From the NCBI GenBank assembly GCA_958407465.1, contig CATYIV010000014.1, forward strand, positions 1-48,893: DNA of 48,893 nt, in the 5' to 3' direction. A program made the position numbers and the translations under genes. This document shows positions 16,148 to 26,709 of the stretch, piece after piece. The first letter of the stretch is position 1. Each line of letters starts with the position of its first letter. Origin of the DNA: an uncultured Collinsella sp. Its GTDB lineage: Bacteria > Actinomycetota > Coriobacteriia > Coriobacteriales > Coriobacteriaceae. Under the pieces are notes generated by a model that did no database searches, was not told the origin of the DNA, and saw only the letters and a program-made list of their open reading frames with translations.

Positions 16148-16257
16148 AGAGACATATGCTGGGGTTGGTATTCCATGAACGACTGCGGGCATGTGCCAGA
16201 CTGCCTCGGCCCCCGGGGAGCGCCCGGGCAGGTCGCCGTGTGACTGGGGAGGAAATT

Positions 16258-19200
16258 ATGCAGGAGCTCAGAGAGACGACGTCTCTACTCGTGAATAATG
16301 TTATCGGGGGGGGTCCCAGCAGGGAACATCCTGGTAGACACCGGCCGCGCGAGCGGTGGTCCGTCATGTCTTATGGCCGTCGTCGCGGGCTGTGCCCGGT
16401 CTCGCCATATGCGATTGTTCTGGCCCTCGCCGTCGCGCTGACGGTGGGTTTCTTCCTGCCGACCCGTGCGGAAGCAGCGCTTGCGGGCAACACGGTCACG
16501 ACGACTTCGCCCTCGGGGACGACGATCAACCTGTTTGATTACTGGGTGAATCCCGATGACCATCTGTCGGTTTCCGGCAACGGCGGCATCAACGCAAACC
16601 ACCTGTTCCAGTTCAAGGATCAAGGAGCCAGCGAGGATCTTAACAAGTATACGGGTGGCTCCCAGGTCCGCACCGGCATCGTGAACAACGTTCTTGCCGG
16701 TGGTTACCCGAAACTCACCAACCGCTGGGAGGGAGAATCCCTCGGCTACCTGTTTGATTCCTCCGTCCATACGGGCAAGATATCCCATATGGGTGTGACG
16801 GGTTTGTTGCGGGTCAAGGGCGGCTACTACGAGTATGACAGCTCGCAGAACTACGCGGCGTACAACGCCAATAAGAATGCATTTGATGTCTACAATGCTG
16901 CCGGCGTTAAGCAAGCGGGGTCTGGGCCTCAGACAGTAGGCCAGTTCTTCCCCTTCGATGCGGCCGATGAGGTATTCAAGGAAGAGGACGGCAAACTCGT
17001 CCCGAACGGCATTACGTCGCAGAACGTCGCTGACCCTCAATATAACGGTAACAAACCCCTCAACCATTATTTCGGCCTCTCAATGTCCACGCGATTCGTG
17101 CAGCCGAAGGATGGCAAAACGAACGCTGGCAAGCCCATGACCTTCGAGTTCGCCGGAGACGACGACGTCTGGGTGTTCATTGACGATGTCCTCGTGGGCG
17201 ACATTGGCGGCATCCACACCAGTGCTGATCTGACCATCGACTTCCAAACGGGCAAGATTAAGGTTAACGATTCCCCAGACGGCACGCTGTTAAGCAAGTT
17301 CCAGGAAGCAAAGCAGGATACTACTAAGGGCTTCAAAGGCGACACCTTCGCTGACGGCACCAACCACACGCTCAAGTTCTTCTACTTGGAGCGTGGCGCC
17401 ACCGACTCCAACATGAAGCTCAAGTACAACCTCGTGACGGTTCCCGAGTCCGACATCATCAAGTTCGACCAGGACGGCAAGTTCGTACAGGGTGCCGAGT
17501 TCCAGCTCTATAAGACCGACAAGGACTTCAAGAACGAGCTTGAGCCCCTCGGATCCGGCACCACGGACGAGGCCGGCCACCTAACGCTCACGAACGACGA
17601 TGACAACGGCGTCATCAACTTCGACGATCTCTACAACAAGGATCACAGCAACAAGTACTACCTCCTGAAGGAGACAGGCGTGCCCGAGGGATACCGCTCG
17701 AGTTTCACGGCGACGGGTGGCAGCATGCAGCTCGAGTACGTGCCCGCGAGCGCCGGGAACGGCGCGGGCGGCGTCATCATCAACCGCGGCGGTATGGACG
17801 CGGACAGCGTCGTGTGGAAGACCGGCGCGTTCGCCGGCGCGAAGGAGACCATCACCGCGCCGTCGACCGTGTACCAGGCGAATAATGACCTGACGAAGGT
17901 CAGCCTAGACTCCGGCATACTGTTCGCTGTGGTGCTCAAGCGCGATAAAAGCGCAAACGCAGATATCAAAGATCAGAACAATTGGTACGCCGTGTCGGGC
18001 GACCCATCGACGGGAATGGGGTACACCCTCGCCGGGAAGCCGAGTAAGGCCGGCGCTATCGAGGCGGCGAAGAAGGACCTGCACGCCTTCACGCTCAACA
18101 CGAGCGGCCAGTACCAGGTAGAGATTCAAAATCTGCCCGGTGACATCTCCAAGTACTACTACCTGCTGAGCGGTGATGCCCGCAAGGATGCCGAGTACAC
18201 GGTGGCCATCTACTACACAGCGGCGAGCTCCATCGCCGAGGCGGATATGGACAACACGGTCCACGTGTTCAGCGATGACCTCCCCGACGGCAAGGAGAAT
18301 TTCCGGCGGCAGTTCGCCACGCGCCTGCTCGTCTCGAACATCCAGAATCGCCTGTTCGTGCAGAAGACCGATACCGCGGGTAAGCCCGTTGAGGGGGCGA
18401 AGTTCGGCCTGTACACGGCCGATCAGGTGACAACAGACGCAAATGGCAAGGTCGTGCTCAAGGGCGAGCAGACCCCCTACGACACCCTGACGACGGGGTC
18501 GGTCGGCAACCCGGTCCCGCTCGAAGGTGCGGGCATATTCCCGAATACGAGCAAGGAGCACAAGCCGCTTACGAAACGCACCTACTACCTGAAGGAAATC
18601 TCAGCGCCGAGCGGTTTCCTGCTCAACGACACGCTCACCAAAGTGATTGTGGACGATTACGGCGTCCATGCCGATGCCGGTACGCGCGATGACGGCGTTT
18701 CGACGTTTGTGGGCCCGGGCGCGCTGATGAAGAGCCTGAGCCAGTTTGGCGCAGAGGGCGACATCGACAACACGCTCACGTGGATCAAGGGTGTGCGGCA
18801 GACCTCGAATGGTGTGACCGATACTGACGGTAATCTGTCGTGGAGCAATGTCGATCCCGCCGGTGCCGGCGACACGGTGCACCTCAAGTACGGTGCCAAC
18901 GGACGTGTCTACCAGTATGGGCCCACCGAGGATGGCAAACCCTACCGCCTGGAGACCGAGACGGGCTGGATACGTATGGGTATCACCCAGGACGAGCAGC
19001 CCAAGGGGACCAAGTCGAAAGGTGCCCGTGCCGATCTGCGCGACATGAACAACCTGAATGCCCTGTTTACGGGCGCCGCCTGCGTGCGCGTGGCTAACAA
19101 GCGCGAGGCGAGCCTCGAGGTGACGAAGAAGGTTGACGTGCCCGATGGACTGACGGGCAATAAGGATGCGGAGTTCACCTTCAAGTTCACCGTGCCCAAG

Positions 19201-22200
19201 GGGAAGACGTATAAGGCTGCAGTCTTCGAGAAGGCGGGCGCGGCCGATGAGAAGCAGGTCGGCGATATGTTCGACCTGACGAACGGACGCGGGCAGACCA
19301 TCACGGCCGGCCAGACGATCCGCGTGTACGGTCTCGCCGAGGGTGACAAGTATACGGTTCAGGAGCTGACCCGCGCGGGCAAGATGCCGGCCGGCTTCAC
19401 GCTGACCAAGCGCGAGCAGGGCGGCAACGCCCTGGGCGGCGAGGGCGACAGCATCTCCGGCACGATCACGAAACAGAATACCGACGGCACGTTGGCCGCC
19501 GCCAACAAGCTGGTATTCACGAATACCTACAGCGTAAAGCCGCCGGTGACGCTCACCAATGCGTTCTGGGCGCAGAAGGTGCTCCGGGGCCGTGACTGGA
19601 AGGATGGCGATAGCTTCAAGATTTACCTGCGCGCGGACAAGGGAACGCCGATGCCCGCCGGTGCCAAGGATGCGCCCGTGAGTGGTATGAAGCAGGTTGT
19701 GAAGACCGTCAAGAACGGGGACAAGTTCGACTTCGGCAATATTGAGTACGCCAAGCCCGGCACCTACACCTATCTCATTGCCGAGGCCACGCCGTCTCAA
19801 AACGACGCTAGCTGGCTGCCCGGGTTCGGGTATTCAAGCGCTTCCTACCGCGTCACGGTGACGGTGAAGGATAGCGGCGACGGCACGCTGTCGCAGCCGG
19901 CAGTCAAGATGGAGCAGACCTACACCGACGACGGCGTGAGCCATGAGGACAGCCCGATCGAGGTCGCTGACAAAATCGCCAAGATCACGAACGCCTATAA
20001 CACCGATGAGGAGACCATCTCCTTCAACGTGCAGAAGACGTATGCCGACCAGTCCGGTGCAAATCCGCTTGTGAAGGATAAGTTCACGTTCCAGCTCGAG
20101 GCACTCGGCGGGATGAAGAATGATGCCGTGCCGAGTGGAGCCATCGATTTCGGCAAGCTCGCCACCTCCTACAGCGTCGGTGCCAGCAAGGTCCCCATGC
20201 CTAAGGGGTGCACGTCCACCACGACCACGGCGAAGAACGATGACGACGGTATCGCTGCGTTCCCGCAGATCACCTATACGATGGAGAGCGAGAACCTCAC
20301 CTACGTGTACAAGGTGACCGAGGTCAAGGATTCCGATACATCGACGTCCAGTGGCATAGGCTACGACGATACGGTGTACTACGTGCTGGTGAAGAACCAG
20401 CAGGTTGATAACGAGTCTGGGACGGGTAAGTGCCTGTCCTCCACGGCCACGTATTGGAAGGCCGACGGCACGCAGCTGACGGACACGGGTGGATATATCC
20501 CGTTCAAGAACACCTACACGGTGACGCAGACGACGTCGGCACCGGTTACTGTGCAGAAGACGCTGGCTGGGCGTGCGTGGGAGCAGGATGACAAGTTCGA
20601 TTTCACGCTGACGCCGGCGGATGACGCCACGATGAAAGCAGTTAAAAACGAGGCCGTTACTCAGAAGAAGGCTGCCGACTCCGATGAGACTGGCGATTTG
20701 ACGACTAAGGTCGAGATCGCAGGTCCCGGCGACGCGATGCGCACCACCCCGTTCGGCACGGGCGACCTTGTGTTTACCAAGCCGGGCGTGTATACGTTCA
20801 AAGTGAACGAGACGAGGTCGACCGACGCGGACAAGACAGGCATCAGCTATGACGGCCATACGTCCACAGTGACGTACACAGTGACCGATATCGAGAACGG
20901 CACGCATACCGGTAGGCTGACCGCGTCGGTTGCGTACGACAACAAGCAGGCGACGACGGATGCCGACCGGCAGGTGACGGGTGCTGCCGCGTTTACCAAT
21001 ACCTATACGGCCTCCGGTGCCTACGCGGGCATCGATGTGACCAAGACTCTGGTTGGTACCCCGCTGAAGAATGGCATGTTCCCGTTCACCATCGAGGCGA
21101 TGACGTATAACGGTACGACAGCCCCGGAGCCGGCTGATACCGATAAGTCGTTCATGAACACCGTGGGCAAGGATGACGGTGACGATACGCAGACCGCCAC
21201 GATGTCCGGCAAGCTGAAGATGAACTTCACGCAGCTGAGCTACAACAAGGTGTATGTGTACAAGGTGTCTGAGGCGCATGGCGCCAACGCTGGTGGATAC
21301 ACGTATGACACCGAGTACCCCGGTGACGCCTACGTGCTCATTGCGGTGAAGCCGAATCCGGACAACAAAGGCCAGCTCTACACCGAGACGACCATCGCGA
21401 AGGGCCCGGGCGTGACGGCGCTTGTTGGCGGGGGCGGCAACGTTGATGCGCTGACGGCCGAGGCGATTAAGGGCCTCGATACCACGACCAACTACGTGAA
21501 GACGGTCTCGAGTCGCAATGCGAAGCCCGCTACGCCTACCGTCCCGTTCAAGAACAGTTACAAATCAGACGCCAGCGACGAGCTGACCCCGCAGGTGACG
21601 AAGAAGATCTCCGGTGTTGAGAGCACGGAGAAGGCGTTCTCGTTCACGCTGACCGCCACGGAAGAGACACAGCAGAAGATCGCCGCCGGCGACTTGGGTG
21701 TGTCGGACGACCTGGCGGGCGACGCGCACGCGGAGTCCAAGGCCACGAAGGACAAGATTATCAAGGACAAGGGCCAGACGGTCGACTTCTCGAATATGAC
21801 GTTCAACAAGGCGGGCGAGTACACGTTCACGCTCACCGAGGTGCACAACGCTGATGATGATCCCGCAGCGGACGGCGTGCAGAACGCCGGCTGGACGATG
21901 GACGCCTCGACCTATGCCGTCACGGTAAGGGTCGAGGATAAGGACGCCAAGCTGACCGTCACGGGCGTGACGGTGAAGAAGGATGGTGACGCTGAGGCCA
22001 AGCCCATCAAGGCTGAGGTCAAGGACGGCAAGGTGAACCTCGCCACCTTTATCAACAGCTATGCTGCGAAGGGTTCCGTGACCTTGGCGGCGAAGAAACG
22101 CTTTAGGGGCGGTGCGCTCGCGGGGAACGACTTCTCGTTCGCTCTGTACAAGGGTGACAAGGCGGAAGGCACGCCCATTGAGACCGTCACGAACGACGAG

Positions 22201-25200
22201 AAGGGCAACATTACCTTCCAGCCCATCAACTACACCGAGGCAGGTGACTACGAGTACACCATCAAGGAAGTTACCGGTAACGACCAGACCATCGTCTACG
22301 ACTGTCAGAAAGTGAAGGTCAAGGTCAGCGTTACCGATAACAAGAACGGCACGCTGGACGCGACCGTCACCTACGGCGGCGATAAGGCCGTGCCGACCTT
22401 CACCAACGTGAAGCCGACGACGGACGTTACCGTCGAGGCCACGAAAGTTCTCGCGGGCAAGGCGCTGACGGACGGCGCGTTCGCCTTCGGCCTGTACCAA
22501 GGCGACACGTCCACGGGTAATCCCGTCAAGATCGTCCAGAACGACAAGGAGGGCAAGATCAATCTTGCCCTCACCGGTCTGACCATCGGCGAGTACGACT
22601 ACAAACTCAAGGAGGAGAACGTCGGTGCCGATCCGACTATCACCTACGACACCAAGGCGGTGAAGGTTCACGTCTCGGTGAAGGCGGAGGGCGACAAGGC
22701 GAAGGCGACCGTCACCTATGACGGCAAGAACGATGCCCCGACCTTCACTAACAAGTACCAGCCCGCCGAGACCTCGGTGGCGCTCACGGCGAAGAAGGCC
22801 TATGTGAAGCCCGACAACACGCCGGCCACGCTCAAGGGCGGCGAGTTCACCTTCGACCTGTACGAGGGCGACCTGACGGCTGAGCAGCTGAAGGGCAAGC
22901 AACCCATCCGGAGCGCCAAGAACAGCGAGGACGGCACCGTCACCTTCCCGGCCATCGACTACACCAAGGCCGGCGAGTACAAATACACCGTCGCGGAACA
23001 GGAGGGCGACCTGTCCCACGTGACCTACGACGCTACGGTGCACCATGCCGTGGTGAAGGTCATGGACAATGCCGGCAAGCTGGACGCCGCTGTTACCTAC
23101 GATGGTGACAAGGCCAATGCCCCCACCTTCACGAACACCTACACCGCAAAGGGATCCGTGGAGCTGACGGCGACCAAGATCGTTGCGGTCGCGCCGGGCT
23201 TCACGCACGACACCAAGCTGAAGGGCGGCGAATACACGTTCGAGCTGAAGGACGCCGACGGCAAGGTGCTCGGCACCACGACGAACAAGGCCGATGGCAC
23301 GGTGAAGTTCACGCGCAAGTTCACGCTCTCCAACCTGGGCGGCGCTGCGAGCAAGGACTTCACCTACACCATCGCGGAGAAGCCGGGCACGGAGCCGGGC
23401 ATGGTCTACGACACCCATGCGCTCATCTACAAGGTGACGGTCGCGGACGATGGCACCGGCTCGCTGACGGCCACACCGCAGGTAACGAGTGGAGACAAGA
23501 CCTTCACGAACACGTACCACCCGAAGGAGACCTCGGTAACGCTCAAGGCGACGAAGCGCTTCACGGGTGGCGAGCTCGCAGGGGGCGACTTCACGTTCCA
23601 GCTGCTCGACAAGGATGGCAACGTGATCCAGACCGTCCAGAATGACAAGGACGGCAAGGTCGCCTTCCAGGCAATCAGCTACGACACGCCGGGCGATCAC
23701 GACTACACCATCAAGGAGGTTGCCGGCAACGACCCGACCGTCGTGTACGACACGAAGGACGTGAAGGTCCACATCAAGGTCTCCGATGAGAAGGGCGAGC
23801 TAAAGGCGACCGCCACCTACGACGGCGAGGCCGACGTTCCGACCTTCACCAACTCGAAGCCGACGACGGACGTTACCGTCGAGGCGACGAAGATCCTCAC
23901 GGGCAAGGACCTGACGGCCGACGCGTTCACCTTCGGCCTGTACGACCAGGCCGGCAACGAGGTCGCCAAGGGCACCAACGACCGGGGCGGCAAGGTCGAG
24001 CTGGCCGTCAAGAACCTGAACCTGGGCGAGTACGACTACACGCTCAAGGAGGAGAAAGCCGGCCAGACCGTCGACGGCGTGGCCTACGACGCCAAGGAAG
24101 TCAAGGTCCACGTCAAGGTAGAGCAGAACCAGGGCGACAACAACAAGACGAAGGTGACCGTCACCTATGACGGTGCCGCTACGGCTCCCACCTTCAACAA
24201 CACCTACGACGCAAAGGGTTCCGTAATCCTGACGGCGACCAAGACCATCAAGGTTGCGGACGGCTTCGACCACACGACGAAGCCCGCGGACGGCGAGTTC
24301 ACCTTCGACCTGAAGGACGCTGCCGGCAACGTGCTCGACACCGCGAAGAACGATGCAAACGGCAAGGTCAGCTTCACGCGCGAGTTCCAGCCCTCCGACT
24401 TGGACGGCGCCGCGAGCAAGGACTTCACCTACACCATCGTGGAGCAGCCGGGCGCGGAGCCGGGCATGGTCTATGACAGCCATCCCCTCACCTATACGGT
24501 GACGGTCACGGACGGCGGGAACGGAGCACTGAATGCGAAGGCGATCGTGACGAGCGCATCCGGCTCGGATACCTTCACTAACACCTACCAGCCGGCCGCG
24601 ACCGGCCTGGCCCTCGGTGCGCAGAAGAGCTATGTGAAGAAGGACGACAACACGCCGATCGTCCCCAAGTGCGGCGAGTTCACCTTCGATGTGTACGAGG
24701 GCAACCTGACGGCTGAGCAGCTTGCCGGGGCCAAGCCCGTCCGGACCGCGACCAACGGCGCGGACGGAAGTGTTAACTTCGACGCCTTCTCCTACGCGAA
24801 GCCGGGCACGCACGAGTACACCATCGTGGAGCGGAAGGGTGATCTGGCCTACGTGACCTACGACGCCGCGGTGCACCATGCCGTGGTGACGGTTGCGGAC
24901 AATGCCGGCACGCTGCAGGCGAGCGTCGCCTACGACGGTACGGACGCCACGAAGCCCACCTTCACCAACACTTACGAGGCACGGGCGACGGACTCCGGTG
25001 CGATCGCCCTCACCAAGAGCGTTAACGTGCACGACGGCAGCTATCAGCTAAAGGCGGGAGACTTCGCCTTCGAGCTGATGGGGTCTGACGGCTCGGTGAT
25101 CCAGACCCGGAAGAACGATGCTGACGGCAATGTTGCCTTCGACAAACTGATCTTCGACCATGCGGGCACCTTTACCTACACGGTCCGCGAGGTGCAGCCG

Positions 25201-26628
25201 ACGGACGGCGCGCCGGGCGTGCCGGGCGTGACCTACACCGGCAAGACGTACACCCTGACCTACGTGGTGAAGGACAACAACGACGGCAAGCTGGTGGTAG
25301 AGAGCTCTACGGTGAAACCGAGCGAGGGCACCGAGAACGGCGTCACCCCCAATACCATGACGTTTGCGAACAGCTACCAGCCGGGTCAGACCTCCTACCA
25401 GATCTCTGGCACCAAGGTGCTTGAGAATGCCGACCCGGCCACCACGCGGACGCCCGCCGATGGCGAGTTCACATTCGCGCTGATTGACGTGGCCACCGGG
25501 CAGGAGATTGACCGGACCACGAACGTGGGTAAAGCGTTTACCTTCAAGGCCATCTCGTACACCGCAACTGGTTCGCATGCGTACCAGGTGAAGGAGGTTG
25601 CGGGCCAAGATGGCACCATCATTTACAGCGATGCGGTGCTGGACGTAACGGTGAACGTGACCGATGACGGCAGCGGCCAGCTGACCGCGACGGCGAACAA
25701 GACGGCTGCGGATCTGACCTTCACCAACACCTACACGCCGACGGCAACGACGGCGACGATTACCGGAACGAAGGCTCTGACCGGCCGCGACCTGGCCGAG
25801 GGTGAGTTCTTCTTCGACCTGAAGGACGCCGACGGTAACGTGGTGCAGACGGTGCAGAACGGCGCCGACGGCACGTTCGGCTTCGCGCCGCTGCAGCTGG
25901 ACAAGGTGGGGACGTACGTCTACACCGTGTCCGAGCGGGCAGGGGCGACGGCGAACGGCGTCACCTACGACACGACGGTCTTTACCGCGACGGTGACGGT
26001 GACGGAGAATGCGGAGACGCACGCGCTGGAGGCGCAGGTTGCCTACAGCAAGGGCGGCAAGGCTGCGGATGCGGTGGCGTTCAGCAACAGTTACGCGCCG
26101 GCCGCGACTGAGTTGAAGCTGGGGGCCTCCAAGGTGCTGAGCGGCGAGGACCTGAAGGAAGGGCAGTTCTCCTTCCAGCTGAAGGATGCCGACGGCAAGG
26201 TGCTGCAGACCGCAAAGAACGCGGCGGACGGCACGGTGGGCTTCGAGGCGATCTCGTACGACAAGCCCGGAACGTACGCCTACAGCATCTCCGAGGTGGA
26301 CGACGGTCAGAAGAACGTGACGTACGACGCGGCCGAGCACCGGGTAACGGTGACGGTGACGGACGACGGTGCGGGCCATCTGGTGGCGACGGTAACCTAT
26401 GACGGCGCCGTGGCGCCGGTGTTCAAGAACACGTACACGCCGCCGACCACCCCGCCGACGGAGCCGCCCACCAATCCGCCGAGCAAGTCACCGGTGCCGA
26501 AGGAGGAGAAGCCGGGTCTGCCGTATACGGGCGATACCAGCTTGTCGCCGATGGCCCTGGGTGGCATCGCGGGCGGCGCGGTGGTGCTGATCGCCACAGG
26601 TGTGATTCTGCGGCGCCGGAACCGGTAG
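16258..26628 (+). CDS. Giant LPYTG-anchored adhesin with fibro-slime head and pilin-type isopeptide repeats
   Basis: 3,456 aa from ATG 16258, which has GGGGAGGAAATT upstream; ATG 16366 is an alternative. A 36-residue leader precedes the signal peptide (RRR, hydrophobic ~51-67, cleavage after AEA ~73). Residues ~110-395 form a fibro-slime/PA14-like head (GDDDVWVFIDDVLVGDIGG). SpaA/Cna-B modules start at ~399 (KFDQDGKFVQGAEFQLYK) and ~697 (VQKTDTAGKPVEGAKFGLY). A DUF5979-like domain lies at ~950-1093. About 17 FctA/Spy0128-type domains of 105-160 residues follow, with Lys in ATK-type openings, Glu in YTIKE and Asn in FTNTY, the isopeptide triad. A Pro/Thr wall-spanning stretch, LPYTG (3421-3425), a hydrophobic segment and RRRNR close the protein. 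It should be sortase-anchored and stand out from the wall as a long stalk. No sortase or partner pilin is in the window. Confidence 0.93.
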   Translation: MQELRETTSLLVNNVIGGGPSREHPGRHRPRERWSVMSYGRRRGLCPVSPYAIVLALAVALTVGFFLPTRAEAALAGNTVTTTSPSGTTINLFDYWVNPDDHLSVSGNGGINANHLFQFKDQGASEDLNKYTGGSQVRTGIVNNVLAGGYPKLTNRWEGESLGYLFDSSVHTGKISHMGVTGLLRVKGGYYEYDSSQNYAAYNANKNAFDVYNAAGVKQAGSGPQTVGQFFPFDAADEVFKEEDGKLVPNGITSQNVADPQYNGNKPLNHYFGLSMSTRFVQPKDGKTNAGKPMTFEFAGDDDVWVFIDDVLVGDIGGIHTSADLTIDFQTGKIKVNDSPDGTLLSKFQEAKQDTTKGFKGDTFADGTNHTLKFFYLERGATDSNMKLKYNLVTVPESDIIKFDQDGKFVQGAEFQLYKTDKDFKNELEPLGSGTTDEAGHLTLTNDDDNGVINFDDLYNKDHSNKYYLLKETGVPEGYRSSFTATGGSMQLEYVPASAGNGAGGVIINRGGMDADSVVWKTGAFAGAKETITAPSTVYQANNDLTKVSLDSGILFAVVLKRDKSANADIKDQNNWYAVSGDPSTGMGYTLAGKPSKAGAIEAAKKDLHAFTLNTSGQYQVEIQNLPGDISKYYYLLSGDARKDAEYTVAIYYTAASSIAEADMDNTVHVFSDDLPDGKENFRRQFATRLLVSNIQNRLFVQKTDTAGKPVEGAKFGLYTADQVTTDANGKVVLKGEQTPYDTLTTGSVGNPVPLEGAGIFPNTSKEHKPLTKRTYYLKEISAPSGFLLNDTLTKVIVDDYGVHADAGTRDDGVSTFVGPGALMKSLSQFGAEGDIDNTLTWIKGVRQTSNGVTDTDGNLSWSNVDPAGAGDTVHLKYGANGRVYQYGPTEDGKPYRLETETGWIRMGITQDEQPKGTKSKGARADLRDMNNLNALFTGAACVRVANKREASLEVTKKVDVPDGLTGNKDAEFTFKFTVPKGKTYKAAVFEKAGAADEKQVGDMFDLTNGRGQTITAGQTIRVYGLAEGDKYTVQELTRAGKMPAGFTLTKREQGGNALGGEGDSISGTITKQNTDGTLAAANKLVFTNTYSVKPPVTLTNAFWAQKVLRGRDWKDGDSFKIYLRADKGTPMPAGAKDAPVSGMKQVVKTVKNGDKFDFGNIEYAKPGTYTYLIAEATPSQNDASWLPGFGYSSASYRVTVTVKDSGDGTLSQPAVKMEQTYTDDGVSHEDSPIEVADKIAKITNAYNTDEETISFNVQKTYADQSGANPLVKDKFTFQLEALGGMKNDAVPSGAIDFGKLATSYSVGASKVPMPKGCTSTTTTAKNDDDGIAAFPQITYTMESENLTYVYKVTEVKDSDTSTSSGIGYDDTVYYVLVKNQQVDNESGTGKCLSSTATYWKADGTQLTDTGGYIPFKNTYTVTQTTSAPVTVQKTLAGRAWEQDDKFDFTLTPADDATMKAVKNEAVTQKKAADSDETGDLTTKVEIAGPGDAMRTTPFGTGDLVFTKPGVYTFKVNETRSTDADKTGISYDGHTSTVTYTVTDIENGTHTGRLTASVAYDNKQATTDADRQVTGAAAFTNTYTASGAYAGIDVTKTLVGTPLKNGMFPFTIEAMTYNGTTAPEPADTDKSFMNTVGKDDGDDTQTATMSGKLKMNFTQLSYNKVYVYKVSEAHGANAGGYTYDTEYPGDAYVLIAVKPNPDNKGQLYTETTIAKGPGVTALVGGGGNVDALTAEAIKGLDTTTNYVKTVSSRNAKPATPTVPFKNSYKSDASDELTPQVTKKISGVESTEKAFSFTLTATEETQQKIAAGDLGVSDDLAGDAHAESKATKDKIIKDKGQTVDFSNMTFNKAGEYTFTLTEVHNADDDPAADGVQNAGWTMDASTYAVTVRVEDKDAKLTVTGVTVKKDGDAEAKPIKAEVKDGKVNLATFINSYAAKGSVTLAAKKRFRGGALAGNDFSFALYKGDKAEGTPIETVTNDEKGNITFQPINYTEAGDYEYTIKEVTGNDQTIVYDCQKVKVKVSVTDNKNGTLDATVTYGGDKAVPTFTNVKPTTDVTVEATKVLAGKALTDGAFAFGLYQGDTSTGNPVKIVQNDKEGKINLALTGLTIGEYDYKLKEENVGADPTITYDTKAVKVHVSVKAEGDKAKATVTYDGKNDAPTFTNKYQPAETSVALTAKKAYVKPDNTPATLKGGEFTFDLYEGDLTAEQLKGKQPIRSAKNSEDGTVTFPAIDYTKAGEYKYTVAEQEGDLSHVTYDATVHHAVVKVMDNAGKLDAAVTYDGDKANAPTFTNTYTAKGSVELTATKIVAVAPGFTHDTKLKGGEYTFELKDADGKVLGTTTNKADGTVKFTRKFTLSNLGGAASKDFTYTIAEKPGTEPGMVYDTHALIYKVTVADDGTGSLTATPQVTSGDKTFTNTYHPKETSVTLKATKRFTGGELAGGDFTFQLLDKDGNVIQTVQNDKDGKVAFQAISYDTPGDHDYTIKEVAGNDPTVVYDTKDVKVHIKVSDEKGELKATATYDGEADVPTFTNSKPTTDVTVEATKILTGKDLTADAFTFGLYDQAGNEVAKGTNDRGGKVELAVKNLNLGEYDYTLKEEKAGQTVDGVAYDAKEVKVHVKVEQNQGDNNKTKVTVTYDGAATAPTFNNTYDAKGSVILTATKTIKVADGFDHTTKPADGEFTFDLKDAAGNVLDTAKNDANGKVSFTREFQPSDLDGAASKDFTYTIVEQPGAEPGMVYDSHPLTYTVTVTDGGNGALNAKAIVTSASGSDTFTNTYQPAATGLALGAQKSYVKKDDNTPIVPKCGEFTFDVYEGNLTAEQLAGAKPVRTATNGADGSVNFDAFSYAKPGTHEYTIVERKGDLAYVTYDAAVHHAVVTVADNAGTLQASVAYDGTDATKPTFTNTYEARATDSGAIALTKSVNVHDGSYQLKAGDFAFELMGSDGSVIQTRKNDADGNVAFDKLIFDHAGTFTYTVREVQPTDGAPGVPGVTYTGKTYTLTYVVKDNNDGKLVVESSTVKPSEGTENGVTPNTMTFANSYQPGQTSYQISGTKVLENADPATTRTPADGEFTFALIDVATGQEIDRTTNVGKAFTFKAISYTATGSHAYQVKEVAGQDGTIIYSDAVLDVTVNVTDDGSGQLTATANKTAADLTFTNTYTPTATTATITGTKALTGRDLAEGEFFFDLKDADGNVVQTVQNGADGTFGFAPLQLDKVGTYVYTVSERAGATANGVTYDTTVFTATVTVTENAETHALEAQVAYSKGGKAADAVAFSNSYAPAATELKLGASKVLSGEDLKEGQFSFQLKDADGKVLQTAKNAADGTVGFEAISYDKPGTYAYSISEVDDGQKNVTYDAAEHRVTVTVTDDGAGHLVATVTYDGAVAPVFKNTYTPPTTPPTEPPTNPPSKSPVPKEEKPGLPYTGDTSLSPMALGGIAGGAVVLIATGVILRRRNR
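16306..16313 (+). repeat. Homopolymeric G8 tract in the adhesin 5' region
   Basis: Eight consecutive G lie 16 codons after ATG 16258 and before the signal peptide. With eight G the frame is open. Nine would give a TAG 11 codons past the tract's first G, and seven would end at a TGA within the signal-peptide region. This fits slipped-strand phase variation. Confidence 0.55.
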
Positions 26629-26657
26629 CTACGGCGGCCGAGAAGGGCTTTGATTGA

Positions 26658-26697
26658 GGGCGGGTGGTCGCAGGGCGCGGCCGCTCGCCCTTTTTGG
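26658..26697 (+). terminator. Rho-independent terminator of the adhesin gene
   Basis: A GC-rich stem with GGGCGGGTGGTCGC pairing imperfectly with GCGGCCGCTCGCCC is followed by TTTTT, ~30 bp after the stop codon. Confidence 0.75.
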
Positions 26698-26709
26698 TGA
26701 AAGGCTATG

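Noticed and set aside
13590..16367. 925-codon minus-strand frame across the amino acid transporter and M20 peptidase
   Set aside because: It is antisense to three well-supported genes and has shadow-type composition.
21565..23772. Long open frame on the minus strand inside the adhesin gene (735 codons), with others nearby
   Set aside because: It mirrors the repetitive GC-rich coding strand, has no ribosome site or family, and is His/Val/Leu-biased like other antisense shadows.
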